A stretch of 64,000 bases of DNA from Candidatus Latescibacterota bacterium (GTDB taxonomy: Bacteria; Latescibacterota; UBA2968; UBA8231), in the NCBI GenBank assembly GCA_022820485.1, contig JAJEFJ010000001.1, positions 94,112 to 158,111 of the forward strand, read 5' to 3'. Within the stretch, counting starts at the first letter, position 1; every line of letters begins with the position of its first letter. The notes under the pieces are model-generated. The model was given only the letters and a program-made list of their open reading frames with translations. It had not been told where the DNA came from and did no database searches. Below, piece by piece: positions 8,268 through 16,223 of this stretch. The position numbers and the translations under genes are program-made.

Positions 8268-8693
8268 CTATTTTACATAAACTACAATGTCTGTTTGTGT
8301 TTCCCTTCTATGGATTTGTTTAGTGACTGCAAGCTGTAACAGCTTTTCAAGAGGGTCAATAATATCGACGTATCCCGCTCTAATAACCCTAACCCGAACA
8401 CTTGGCAAGTGTTCGATATTCACATATTCGACTTCTTCGGATCCTAGCGGGTCTTGCCAGATTGTTCTTAGATAGATGCCCCGAAATCGCTTCGGTGTTA
8501 TTCTCGAATCGTGCAGTTCAACCCAATCTTTATCTGACTCCGCATCATAAAGCTGATTAGATAGCCTAAACTCAATGGGAATATCCTCGTTTTCTATCCC
8601 CATCGGAAGAGGGCGCAAGTTAGAGGGACTTATACTTATACAGGAGGATAGCACCAAGACCAATAAAAACATCATATTAATTTCTCGGCGCAC
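8268..8693 (-). CDS. Small lipoprotein, function unknown
   Basis: A 141-residue protein with a charged start, a hydrophobic stretch and a lipobox (FLLVLVLSSC, lipidated Cys at residue 18). It is therefore predicted to be a membrane-anchored lipoprotein. The rest (LRPLPMGIENEDIPIEFRLS ... TQTDIVVYVK) matches no family I know. The gene is AT-richer than its surroundings. Its start overlaps the end of the upstream coiled-coil gene by 17 bases, so the two are co-transcribed. A small lipoprotein after a coiled-coil gene in an accessory island could be a phage-type or defence-type accessory, but nothing in the sequence proves it. Confidence 0.6.
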   Translation of the reverse strand: MRREINMMFLLVLVLSSCISISPSNLRPLPMGIENEDIPIEFRLSNQLYDAESDKDWVELHDSRITPKRFRGIYLRTIWQDPLGSEEVEYVNIEHLPSVRVRVIRAGYVDIIDPLEKLLQLAVTKQIHRRETQTDIVVYVK

Positions 8694-8994
8694 TATCTTG
8701 AAGCGTTACACCTACATTGACTGGTATATCGGTAAGCCGACGTAAGCCTAGCTTTTCTTCTCGGTGTTCTTGATTCTCATGTAGAGCTATCATAGCTACC
8801 ATTTGGGCTGTCTGTAACGCGCGCTCTTTTTCCTCAAGTTCTTGCTCAAGAACGTCTATCCGTTCTCTTAAACACTCTATGCAGTCCTCGCCCATACATT
8901 GGCAATACGCATACGGATGCCTGACATAAGGCTGCTCTAGTGGGTCTTGCTGTAAATGTTGGGAGTTATTACACTTAGAGGCATGAGATACCAT
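8677..8994 (-). CDS. Coiled-coil protein with Cys-rich N-terminal segment, function unknown
   Basis: A 105-residue protein starting MVSHASKCNNSQHL. The start at 8994 is chosen over an in-frame ATG at 9033 because GGAGG lies 7 bases upstream. A cysteine-rich patch (YCQCMGEDCIEC, four Cys) might bind metal. It is followed by a long charged helix with heptad character (RIDVLEQELEEKERALQTAQ). It is the first gene of the minus-strand island. No family recognised. Confidence 0.55.
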   Translation of the reverse strand: MVSHASKCNNSQHLQQDPLEQPYVRHPYAYCQCMGEDCIECLRERIDVLEQELEEKERALQTAQMVAMIALHENQEHREEKLGLRRLTDIPVNVGVTLQDSAPRN

Positions 8995-9032
8995 AGCGAT
9001 TCCTCCACTGGTAATGGGGTTATGGTGTCTCA

Positions 9033-9064
9033 TTACTAAGGCACTTCCTAGGGTGCTTTAGTAA
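9033..9064. promoter_or_regulatory. Inverted repeat upstream of the minus-strand island
   Basis: Arms TTACTAAGGCAC and GTGCTTTAGTAA are complementary with one mismatch, separated by 8 bases. It lies 39 bases upstream of the coiled-coil gene start, where an operator or 5'-leader hairpin would be expected. The role is inferred from position only. Confidence 0.35.
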
Positions 9065-9069
9065 CGAGC

Positions 9070-9104
9070 GGCCCCGCAAGTCCCTTACGGGAGCAGGCGG
9101 GGCC
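9070..9104. terminator. GC-rich hairpin, terminator- or attenuator-like
   Basis: Outer stem GGCCCCGC/GCGGGGCC with an inner TCCC/GGGA stem, followed on the plus strand by TTTGAAAAAC. No plus-strand gene ends here, so a terminator role is unclear. The GGCCCCG...CGGGGCC arms resemble the terminator at 7558, so similar hairpins bracket the minus-strand island. Confidence 0.35.
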
Positions 9105-9239
9105 TTTGAAAAACTGGTTCTAAGGTAGGGATTTAGGTGAGTAAGTCAAGTCTGTGTAGCCAAGTATATAAGCCCCCTTTTTATCACAACCTGTTCCTTT
9201 CGAACCGGACCCCTGTGCCCTCCTAACTCACCGAAAAAA

Positions 9240-10760
9240 ATGACCAAGCCGAACATACTGATCTTCATGACCGACCAGCAACGGGCGTGTTCTGTGCTAC
9301 CTAACAACGAGTACAAAGCGAAGACACCCGTACTCGACGAGTTCCGCGAAGAGAGCGTCACCTTCAGTCGCGCCTTCTGCCCGTCACCGCACTGCTGCCC
9401 GTCACGTGCGTCGTTCATGACCGGCCTGATGCCGACCCAGCACGGCGTCTGGCACAACGTGAACGTCGCCAATGCCATCACCCGTGGCTTGAAGGACCAC
9501 ATCCGCCCCTGGAGCGTGGACATGCGGGAAGCGGGTTACCGCATGTTCTTTTCGGGTAAGTGGCACGTCAGCAGCTATCAACAGCCGCACGACTATGGCT
9601 GGGAGTACGTTTCGCCGGGAAGTGCGCCCCCCAGCAGACGACTGAGCCGCGACGAGCAGGACGCGGCAGCCCGCGAACGCGAACTGCACAATTTGCAACG
9701 ACATGCTGGGGACCACGGCGGCAGCGAGCGGGAACCCGGTGAGGTCAAGCGTGCGGGGATGCGTCCGTACATTCACTATGGAGACAACACCCATCCCTTC
9801 CTAGCGCAGTACTTCCGCGACGGGGAAGAAGACAACCCATTCGGCGACCGCACAGTGGTCGATGCCGCGCTGGCAAAAATGGATTCATTAGACGGAAATG
9901 AGCCGTGGTGCCTGTATGTTGGCACCCTCGGTCCGCACGATCCGTATGTCGCACCCAAGCGTTTCCTCGATCTATATGAAGGCGTGGAGTTCCCACTACC
10001 CGACACCTTCGACGATCCAATGGATGACAAACCAGCCCTCTACCGCCGCACCCGCGACCGCTTTGCTCAGTTGACGTGCGAGGAACATCAGGACGCGATC
10101 AAGCACTACTTGGCGTTCTGCACCTATGAGGACTGGCTCTTCGGGCGGCTGATTGACAAGCTCAAAGAGCGCGGAGAGTACGAAGACGCAATCGTCCTCT
10201 ACCTCTCCGATCACGGTGACTACCTAGGCGATCACGGCCTGTGGTGTAAGGGCTTGCCGTCGTTTCTAAGCTGCTACCACGTGCCAGCGATCGCGAAGAT
10301 GCCGGGCGGACAGCAGGGGGTGGTGCGCGACGAGTTCGTGTCGCTCTGTGACTTCGCGCCGACATTGCTTGAGATGGGTACCGCGGAAAGCCCGGTGGAG
10401 TTTGCCGGTGCCAGCCTGATGCCGTTGCTCAAGGGCGAAACACCGGCCGACTGGCGCGATGCGCTCTTCTTCCAGACGAATGGGAACGAAACCTATGGCA
10501 TCCAACGCTCCACCGTCACCGACAAGTGGCGATTCGTCTTCAATGGATTTGACTACGACGAACTATACGACTTAGAGCGCGATCCCGGACAGATACAGAA
10601 CCTCGCACCCGATCCGCAATACCAGCCAGTCGTCGAGGAAATGTATCGCCGCATCTGGACGTTCGGCCTTGAACACGAGGAACACTTGCTCAACGAGTAT
10701 ATCATGACCGCGATGGCAGATTACGGGCCGGGGGTTGTGGTCGGAAAGTCTGCCAGCTAA
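9240..10760 (+). CDS. Sulfatase (S1 family, type I)
   Basis: A 506-residue formylglycine-dependent sulfatase. Metal-binding Asp is in ILIFMTDQQR, the sulfatase signature with the modified cysteine is C53-P-S-R (CCPSRASFMTG), and later ligands are in LYLSDHGDYLGDHGLW. The C-terminus contains the usual YDLERDPGQIQNLA segment. No signal peptide is visible, so it may be cytoplasmic, acting on imported sulfated sugars. It is one of three sulfatases in the window. The cysteine must be converted by a formylglycine-generating enzyme or anSME, not encoded here. The start is preceded by an A-rich tract without a clear Shine-Dalgarno site. Confidence 0.92.
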   Translation: MTKPNILIFMTDQQRACSVLPNNEYKAKTPVLDEFREESVTFSRAFCPSPHCCPSRASFMTGLMPTQHGVWHNVNVANAITRGLKDHIRPWSVDMREAGYRMFFSGKWHVSSYQQPHDYGWEYVSPGSAPPSRRLSRDEQDAAARERELHNLQRHAGDHGGSEREPGEVKRAGMRPYIHYGDNTHPFLAQYFRDGEEDNPFGDRTVVDAALAKMDSLDGNEPWCLYVGTLGPHDPYVAPKRFLDLYEGVEFPLPDTFDDPMDDKPALYRRTRDRFAQLTCEEHQDAIKHYLAFCTYEDWLFGRLIDKLKERGEYEDAIVLYLSDHGDYLGDHGLWCKGLPSFLSCYHVPAIAKMPGGQQGVVRDEFVSLCDFAPTLLEMGTAESPVEFAGASLMPLLKGETPADWRDALFFQTNGNETYGIQRSTVTDKWRFVFNGFDYDELYDLERDPGQIQNLAPDPQYQPVVEEMYRRIWTFGLEHEEHLLNEYIMTAMADYGPGVVVGKSAS

Positions 10761-10799
10761 TCTCCATCTTAGCGGAGTTTGCGCTCAGGTGTTATTTTC

Positions 10800-10815
10800 C
10801 TTACTTTCAAGTAAG
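10800..10815. promoter_or_regulatory. Palindrome upstream of the toxin-antitoxin operon
   Basis: CTTACTTTCAAGTAAG, 7-bp perfect arms around TC, 42 bases before the antitoxin start. It is a good candidate operator for autoregulation by the AbrB/MazE-type antitoxin. Binding is inferred from position and symmetry. Confidence 0.5.
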
Positions 10816-10857
10816 AAATAAACACTCAACACAAGCATTCAACAGGAGAATCTCAGT

Positions 10858-11112
10858 ATGGCAATAGCAAAGCTAACAAGCAAGGGGCAAGTCACAATTC
10901 CCAAAACCGTTCGCGATGCTCTTCAACTCCGCGAGGGCGATAAAGTCGATTTTATGCTTACAGAAAATGGTGAAGCACTTCTAAAGCCCATGACCAAAAC
11001 CATAAAAGTAGATGAAATTTTCGGAGAGTTGTATAAATCTGACAGAAAGCCTATTTCGGTTCACCAAATGAAGTCTGGAATTAGGCAAAAAATGAAGGCG
11101 CGTTTTAAGTGA
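10858..11112 (+). CDS. AbrB/MazE-type antitoxin
   Basis: An 84-residue protein opening with the swapped-hairpin AbrB motif (IAKLTSKGQVTIPKTVRDAL, then LREGDKVDF), which is DNA binding. The C-terminal half (VDEIFGELYKSDRKPISVHQ) is likely the toxin-binding tail. AGGAG lies 10 bases upstream of the ATG. It overlaps the downstream PIN-domain gene by 4 bases, the standard arrangement of a type II toxin-antitoxin pair. Base composition is AT-richer than the neighbouring sulfatase, consistent with recent transfer. Confidence 0.88.
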   Translation: MAIAKLTSKGQVTIPKTVRDALQLREGDKVDFMLTENGEALLKPMTKTIKVDEIFGELYKSDRKPISVHQMKSGIRQKMKARFK

Positions 11113-11507
11113 AGGCATTAGACACGAATGTGCTTGTTCGCTTTCTTGTACGGGATGATAAAAAACAAGCAGAAACTGTGTACAGACTTTTTAAAAGAGC
11201 GGAAAGTAGAAACGACCCCTTTTTTGTTCCTTTGCTCGTCGTGCTTGAAACCATCTGGGTACTCGAATCTGCATATGAAATCTCACGCGAGAAAATCCGC
11301 GCGTCTCTGCAGAAACTTCTCCTTATGCCTATTTTGATATTTGAGGCTCAATCTGCTCTGCAAAGTACTCTCTCGTCTGCTCAGACAAACAAAATAGATC
11401 TTGCAGATTTGTTAATTGCACATTCAGCAAAATTTTCAAATTGTGATGGTGTTCTCACTTTCGATAAAAAAGCATCTAAATTCACGCTGTTCGAGCAGTT
11501 GACGTAA
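11109..11507 (+). CDS. PIN-domain toxin (VapC-like)
   Basis: A 132-residue PIN-fold ribonuclease. Acidic active-site residues are placed as expected: Asp in MKALDTNVLVRFLVRDD, Glu in VVLETIWVL, Asp in NKIDLADLLIAHSAK and the final Asp in GVLTFDKKASKF. VapC-type toxins cleave RNA, often tRNA, and are blocked by the partner antitoxin. The start is a GTG overlapping the antitoxin stop (4 bases), implying coupled translation. The pairing of an AbrB/MazE-like antitoxin with a PIN toxin is common. Confidence 0.88.
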   Translation: MKALDTNVLVRFLVRDDKKQAETVYRLFKRAESRNDPFFVPLLVVLETIWVLESAYEISREKIRASLQKLLLMPILIFEAQSALQSTLSSAQTNKIDLADLLIAHSAKFSNCDGVLTFDKKASKFTLFEQLT

Positions 11508-11600
11508 TCGACATTTCTAGTTCCTACAGCACAAGGGTGGAGATATACACACCGCCATCGCAATGCTGCCGCCCAACTCCTTAATCACGTGGAGAACCTC

Positions 11601-12428
11601 ATGTACAATCTCAACGGCAAAGTCGCCCTCGTCACCGGCGCGGGCGGCGAACACGGCATTGGCCGTGCCATCTGCCAGCGCCTAGCGCACGAAGGCTGCG
11701 ACCTCGTAGTCAATGACTTGCGCGCCCAGCCCTATAGCGAGTCTGGCTGGGGCGGTCTGCCCGCCCTCGTCGCCGAAGTCGAAGCCGCCGGTCAGCAGGC
11801 CCTCGCAGTAGAGGCCGATGTATCCGATGCCGACCAAGTCGAAGGCATGGTGCAAGACGCGCTCGCCCGCTTTGGCCGCATCGACTTGCTAGTCAACAAC
11901 GCCGGATCGCGCCCCGGACCAGACCGCGTCCCAGTCGTCGATCTAAGCGAAGCCGCTTGGGACCACGTGCAAACCGTCAACGTCAAGGGCACCTTCCTCT
12001 GCTCGCGCGCCGTGGCCCGGCACCTAATCGATCGCGGCGACGGCGGCAAGATCATCAACATGTCCTCTACGGCCGGCCGCCAAGGATATCCGCGCTACGC
12101 CGCGTACTGCACATCCAAATTCGCCATCATCGGCTTTACCCAATCCCTCGCCGGCGAACTCGCCCCCCACCGGATCAACGTCAACGCCGTCTGTCCAGGC
12201 AACACCCTCACCGAGCGCACCCACTACATCGCCGCGGGCCTCGCCCAGCGCGACGAGCCAGACTCCGACACCACCGCCGCCTTGGTCCACGACCTCGAAG
12301 CGCAAACCCCCTTGGGCCGCATTGGCACGCCCGAGGACGTGGCCCGCACCGTGGCCTTTCTCGCTTCAGAAGAAGCCGAGTACCTCACTGGCCTATCGAT
12401 GTTGGTGGCTGGCGGCTTTCAGATGTGA
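11601..12428 (+). CDS. Short-chain dehydrogenase/reductase (SDR)
   Basis: A 275-residue classical SDR. The cofactor motif is VTGAGGEHGIGRAIC, the NNAG motif is LLVNNAGSRPGP, and the catalytic Ser and Y-x-x-x-K are in MSSTAGRQGYPRYAAYCTSK. The family-conserved VNAVCPGNT and the C-terminal EYLTGLSMLVAGG are also present. It is cytoplasmic and NAD(P)-dependent, with an alcohol, sugar or ketone substrate unknown. The open frame extends to a GTG at 11589, but GGAG is best spaced for the ATG at 11601. It stands alone, followed by a MITE-like element. Confidence 0.9.
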   Translation: MYNLNGKVALVTGAGGEHGIGRAICQRLAHEGCDLVVNDLRAQPYSESGWGGLPALVAEVEAAGQQALAVEADVSDADQVEGMVQDALARFGRIDLLVNNAGSRPGPDRVPVVDLSEAAWDHVQTVNVKGTFLCSRAVARHLIDRGDGGKIINMSSTAGRQGYPRYAAYCTSKFAIIGFTQSLAGELAPHRINVNAVCPGNTLTERTHYIAAGLAQRDEPDSDTTAALVHDLEAQTPLGRIGTPEDVARTVAFLASEEAEYLTGLSMLVAGGFQM

Positions 12429-12447
12429 GATCGGGCTTGCTTACTCC

Positions 12448-12527
12448 CTGATGTTACGCACAGGCCCCTAGGTATGGGATGCTGGAGTCGAAGCATCTGA
12501 TACCTCGATTCTCATGCGTAACGTCAG
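12448..12527. mobile_element. MITE-like element with 7-bp target duplication (copy 1)
   Basis: Eighty bases with terminal inverted repeats CTGATGTTACGCA and TGCGTAACGTCAG, flanked on both sides by TTACTCC (12441-12447 and 12528-12534). The right-hand duplication contains the stop codon of the minus-strand permease, so the element inserted exactly at the end of that gene without damaging it. A second copy with the same ends lies at 25236-25356. No transposase is encoded. Confidence 0.8.
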
Positions 12528-13406
12528 TTACTCCTTGACGCTCCCCAGCATGATCCCGCGCACGAAGTACTTCTGCACGAACGGATAGACCAACAGCATC
12601 GGCAGGATGGTAACGACCACGGTCGCCGCCTTGATCGTCTCGGGAGTGAACTCGGTGATATTCGGATCGACCAATCCCTGCTCGATCAGTTCGATGCTGT
12701 TCTCGATGACGATCCGCTGTAAAAAGGTCTGCAACACCTGATTCTCGTCCGACGCGATATAGAGCATGGCGTCGAACCAGTGGTTCCAGTGCGCCACCGC
12801 CGTCCACAGTCCAATCGTCGCCAGCACCGGCTTGGAAAGAGGCACGTATATCCTAAAGAGGATATTGAATTCGCTGGCCCCGTCGATCTTAGCCGACTCG
12901 GCCAGACTTTCGGGAATGGCCTGAAAGAAATTCTTTACCACGATGATGTTGAAGGCCGTCAGCATCTGCGGCAGCACCAGCGCCCATATTGAGTCGATCA
13001 GCCCCAGGTTCTTGACCAGCAGATAATTGGGCACAATGCCGCCGCTAAAGAGCATGGTGAAAAGCACCAAGAACAGTAGCGGGCTGCGGTGGGGCATTTC
13101 GCGCCGCGCCAGCGGATAAGCCGTCAAACAAGTAAAAAAGAGGGTCAGCGCCGTGCCCAAGACCGTGCGCAGGACCGAATTGGTGAACCCCGTGACGATC
13201 TCGGGGTTGGACAGCACCATGCGATACGAGGTCAGCGAAATGTCACTCGGGTAAAGGTGCAGACTGGCGCGCATGGCCTCGGCGGCGCTGCTCAACGACA
13301 TCGAGATCGTGTACACGAACGGATAGAGCGCCATCAACCCAACCAAGCCCAACACCGTCAAATTAAAAACGTTGAAAACTTTCTCACCTCGCGTGCGGCT
13401 TACCAT
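12528..13406 (-). CDS. ABC transporter permease, CUT1 type (LplC/YtcP-like)
   Basis: A 292-residue inner-membrane permease with about six hydrophobic helices, beginning after a short cytoplasmic start (VFNLTVLGLVGLMALYPFVY). The EAA loop that docks on the ATPase is ESLAESAKIDGASEFNILFR. The extended segment after the last loop and the ending KYFVRGIMLGSVKE match the LplC/YtcP branch that imports oligosaccharides or alginate/pectin fragments. It overlaps the upstream permease gene by 7 bases. No ATPase or binding protein is adjacent. The LipO-like binding protein at 27065-28735 might be its partner (inference). Confidence 0.9.
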   Translation of the reverse strand: MVSRTRGEKVFNVFNLTVLGLVGLMALYPFVYTISMSLSSAAEAMRASLHLYPSDISLTSYRMVLSNPEIVTGFTNSVLRTVLGTALTLFFTCLTAYPLARREMPHRSPLLFLVLFTMLFSGGIVPNYLLVKNLGLIDSIWALVLPQMLTAFNIIVVKNFFQAIPESLAESAKIDGASEFNILFRIYVPLSKPVLATIGLWTAVAHWNHWFDAMLYIASDENQVLQTFLQRIVIENSIELIEQGLVDPNITEFTPETIKAATVVVTILPMLLVYPFVQKYFVRGIMLGSVKE

Positions 13407-14305
13407 ATTCCCTGCTCCCCTCCGCTGAGCCGTCGGGCCAGCGAGTTGGCCAGCACCACCATCAACAAGCCGACCACGGATTTAAAAAGTCCGGCCCCTG
13501 TAGCCAGTCCAAAATCCATCAGCACGATCCGCCGCAGAACGTAGGTGTCGATAATGTCGGCCGCGTCGTACACCATGGGATTGTACATGTTATAAATCTG
13601 GTCGAAGCCCGCGTTGAGTACGTGGCCTAAGTTGAGGATGAAAAGCGTGATAATTGTCGGCACCAGCCCCGGGATGGTGATGTGCAAGGTCTGCTTCCAG
13701 CGCCCGGCCCCATCAACGACGGCCGCCTCGTACAGATCGGGAGAAATTCCAGCCAGTGCTGCCAAGTATATCACCGCCCCATAGCCAGCCGCCTGCCAGA
13801 TCCCTGTGACAATGACCACGACGATAAACCAGAAGTCGTTGGTGAGGAACTCTATCGGGGAGACGCCGAAGAGTTGGGAAATCTGGTTGGCCGGCCCGCT
13901 CTGCGAGAAAATCATCAGAAAGATGCCGCCCAAAATCACCCACGAGAGAAAGTAGGGAATATAAGTCACCGTCTGCACGGTGCGCTTGTACCAGGAGACG
14001 CGGATCTCATTGAGCATCAGCGCCAGCGCGATCGGCGCGAAAAAACCGAACAGTAGGCGCAACAAGCTGATAGTGACCGTGTTGCGCAGGGCATTGGGAA
14101 AGTCCGCCCCGCCGAAGAGGCGAGAGAAATTCTCCAACCCGCTCCACTCGCTGCCCAAGATCCCGGCGCTCAGGCGAAACTCCTTAAAGGCGAGCACCAG
14201 CCCGAACATGGGCAGGTAATTGAAGACGAGGAAAAAGGCCAGCCCCGGTGCGACCAGTAGCAACAGCCCTTTGTGTCTGCGGTACTGCGTCAGTACTTCG
14301 CTCAT
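13400..14305 (-). CDS. ABC transporter permease, CUT1 type (LplB-like)
   Basis: A 301-residue inner-membrane permease. Helices are evident (LLLLVAPGLAFFLVFNYLPM ... SWVILGGIFLMIF) and the EAA loop is SPDLYEAAVVDGAGRWKQTL. The LPMFGLVLAFKEF opening and the phrase NMYNPMVYDAADIIDTYVLR are characteristic of the LplB group. With the downstream permease it forms the transmembrane pair of a carbohydrate importer. The ATG at 14305 lies beyond a dispersed palindromic repeat that separates it from the divergent transporter operon. Confidence 0.9.
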   Translation of the reverse strand: MSEVLTQYRRHKGLLLLVAPGLAFFLVFNYLPMFGLVLAFKEFRLSAGILGSEWSGLENFSRLFGGADFPNALRNTVTISLLRLLFGFFAPIALALMLNEIRVSWYKRTVQTVTYIPYFLSWVILGGIFLMIFSQSGPANQISQLFGVSPIEFLTNDFWFIVVVIVTGIWQAAGYGAVIYLAALAGISPDLYEAAVVDGAGRWKQTLHITIPGLVPTIITLFILNLGHVLNAGFDQIYNMYNPMVYDAADIIDTYVLRRIVLMDFGLATGAGLFKSVVGLLMVVLANSLARRLSGGEQGIW

Positions 14306-14349
14306 ATAGCCTTCAGTAAGTAATCTACGTCTTGTTAAGATATTGCTCT

Positions 14350-14449
14350 GTCATTCTGAGCGCAGCGCAGCGGAGTCGAAGAATCTCCTACCAATGAAGC
14401 CGGGCAGGTAAAAGATGCTTCGTCCGCCTATCGGCTTCCTCAGCATGAC
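14350..14449. repeat. Dispersed GTCATTCTGAGCG...CAGCATGAC palindromic repeat
   Basis: About 100 bases with partly complementary ends: GTCATTCTGAGCGCAGCGCA on the left and TCGGCTTCCTCAGCATGAC on the right. Inner segments GAGTCGAAGAATCT and AGATGCTTCGTCCG are also partly complementary. Elements of this form are dispersed in the genomes of many environmental bacteria. It occupies most of the gap between the two divergent transporter operons and could also act on transcripts from both sides. Confidence 0.7.
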
Positions 14450-14508
14450 CTGCTGGAGTGTCCCCTCGCTTGACATCCTAGGCACCTTTGTTTAGTTCCA
14501 CCTGCGCC

Positions 14509-15396
14509 ATGCGACGAACTTCCATCGAAAATTCGACCGCTTCGGTGCTGCTCTGTGGCCCCGCCGTACTCCTCTACCTAGCCTTTTTCGCCCTGCCGAC
14601 CCTGCTCGGGTTTGCCTACGGCCTGACCGACTGGTCCGGCTGGACCAAAGACCCCCGCTTTATCGGCTTGGACAACTTCCGCGAGTTGCTCGACGACGAC
14701 CGCTTCTTCGCCGCCTTGCGCTTCACCCTCTTTGAGACGGCCATGATCGTCGTCGGCTACACCTCGCTGTCGCTAGTTTTAGCCGTGCTCCTAGACCGCA
14801 TGAAGGTCATGCGCGGCCTAGTGCGCGGCCTGTTTTTCTACCCGTTTATTCTCAGTATTCTCGTCAGCGCCCTACTCTTCCAATATCTGGCCAACTACCG
14901 CACCGGCGCCATAAACACCCTGCTGCGCGCCTTTGGTTTCGACGCGCTGGTCCAAGACTGGATGGGCGATCCGGCGCTGGTGCCCTACTTCATCCTCGCC
15001 TTGGTCCTCTGGCACGGCCTCGGCTTCTACACTACCATCTTCCTCGCTGGGCTACAAACCATTCCCAACGAACTCTACGAGGCGGCGCAAATTGACGGAG
15101 CCGGTCCTTTGGCGACCTTCTACCGCGTCCAAGTTCCGGTACTCATGCCGATGATTAAGACCAACTCGGTCATCGCCCTGATCACCGGCATCAACCTCTT
15201 CCCGCAGATCTTGGTCACCACCCAAGGCGGCCCCGGCTACCGCACCTTTACCGCCGGCTACTACATCTACTGGCTCGGCACGGAAAACGACCGCCAGGGC
15301 TATGCTTCGGCCATCGCCTTTGTCGTCTTCGCCTTCCTAGTCTTGGTCGCCGCCCTGCAAGTCGCCTTTTTCCAACGCCGCGAGACCGACCTGTGA
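14509..15396 (+). CDS. ABC sugar transporter permease (MalF/UgpA-like)
   Basis: A 295-residue CUT1 inner-membrane permease. Hydrophobic helices start at VLLCGPAVLLYLAFFALPTL, and the ATPase-docking EAA loop is NELYEAAQIDGAGPLATFYR. The open frame extends upstream to a TTG at 14488; the ATG at 14509 is chosen because it gives a normal charged N-terminus (MRRTSIEN). It overlaps the next permease by 4 bases and leads a four-gene operon with a second permease, a binding protein and a DUF6785-like carrier. No ATPase gene is present, so a shared MsmK-like ATPase elsewhere is likely. Confidence 0.92.
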   Translation: MRRTSIENSTASVLLCGPAVLLYLAFFALPTLLGFAYGLTDWSGWTKDPRFIGLDNFRELLDDDRFFAALRFTLFETAMIVVGYTSLSLVLAVLLDRMKVMRGLVRGLFFYPFILSILVSALLFQYLANYRTGAINTLLRAFGFDALVQDWMGDPALVPYFILALVLWHGLGFYTTIFLAGLQTIPNELYEAAQIDGAGPLATFYRVQVPVLMPMIKTNSVIALITGINLFPQILVTTQGGPGYRTFTAGYYIYWLGTENDRQGYASAIAFVVFAFLVLVAALQVAFFQRRETDL

Positions 15397-16211
15397 AGCG
15401 CCGACTGCCCCTCTTCGAGATCGGGATGCTGCTCTTAGGGCTGCTCTACGTGTCGCCCTGTTTTTTGGCGCTGCTCAACTCATTCAAAACTCTGCCGGAA
15501 ATCATCCGCTCTCCCGTGGCACCCCCCGAGGCACCGACCCTCGAAAACTACCACTACATCTTCACCGGCATCAAGCTAGCCGCGCCGATGTTCAACAGCC
15601 TGCTGATGTGCGTTGCCGTCATCACCACCCTCATCGTCGTCGCCTCCATGGCCGCGTACTCCCTTACGCGCCGCCGTATGCGCACGGGCCATTTCTGGAG
15701 CATCTTCTTCCTCGCCGGGATCACCGTGCCGTTCCAGATCCTCATGTTGCCACTCTTGCGCCAATTCAACTACCTCGGCATCGGCTACACGTACTTTGCT
15801 CTCTGGTTACACTACGTATCCTACGGCCTGCCCCTGTGCCTGTTCATCTACAGCGGCTTCATGCGCTCCATCCCCCGCGATCTCGAAGAAGCGGCGCTGA
15901 TCGACGGCTGCACGCCCTTTGGGACCTTCTGGCGCGTGATCTTCCCGCTGCTGACTCCCTGCACGGTGACGATCATCATCTTTTGGGGCCTCTTTACCTG
16001 GAATGACTTTCCCCACGCATTCATCCTCATGGGCACCAACAAGGGCGAACTGGCCTTTGTGCAACTCTGGCGCTTTCTCTCGGACAAGTACGTCAAGAAC
16101 TGGAACTACATCTTCGCCGGCGTCGTGGTCTTGTCGCTGCCCGTCACTATACTCTATCTTGCCATGCAGCGCCGCTTCGTCAAAGGACTGACCGCTGGTT
16201 CCATCCGCTGA
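15393..16211 (+). CDS. ABC sugar transporter permease (MalG/UgpE-like)
   Basis: A 272-residue second permease of the same importer. It has the MalG-type opening (FEIGMLLLGLLYVSPCFLAL), six predicted helices, and the EAA loop PRDLEEAALIDGCTPFGTFW. It ends with the usual QRRFVKGLTAGSIR. The GTG start overlaps the stop of the first permease by 4 bases, implying coupling. The solute-binding lipoprotein follows 12 bases downstream. Confidence 0.93.
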   Translation: MKRRLPLFEIGMLLLGLLYVSPCFLALLNSFKTLPEIIRSPVAPPEAPTLENYHYIFTGIKLAAPMFNSLLMCVAVITTLIVVASMAAYSLTRRRMRTGHFWSIFFLAGITVPFQILMLPLLRQFNYLGIGYTYFALWLHYVSYGLPLCLFIYSGFMRSIPRDLEEAALIDGCTPFGTFWRVIFPLLTPCTVTIIIFWGLFTWNDFPHAFILMGTNKGELAFVQLWRFLSDKYVKNWNYIFAGVVVLSLPVTILYLAMQRRFVKGLTAGSIR

Positions 16212-16223
16212 GGACTCCACTCC

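Noticed and set aside
8092..8280. 62-codon plus-strand frame
   Set aside because: No ribosome-binding site and no family; surrounding genes are all on the minus strand. An equal minus-strand open stretch is listed only as a possible remnant.
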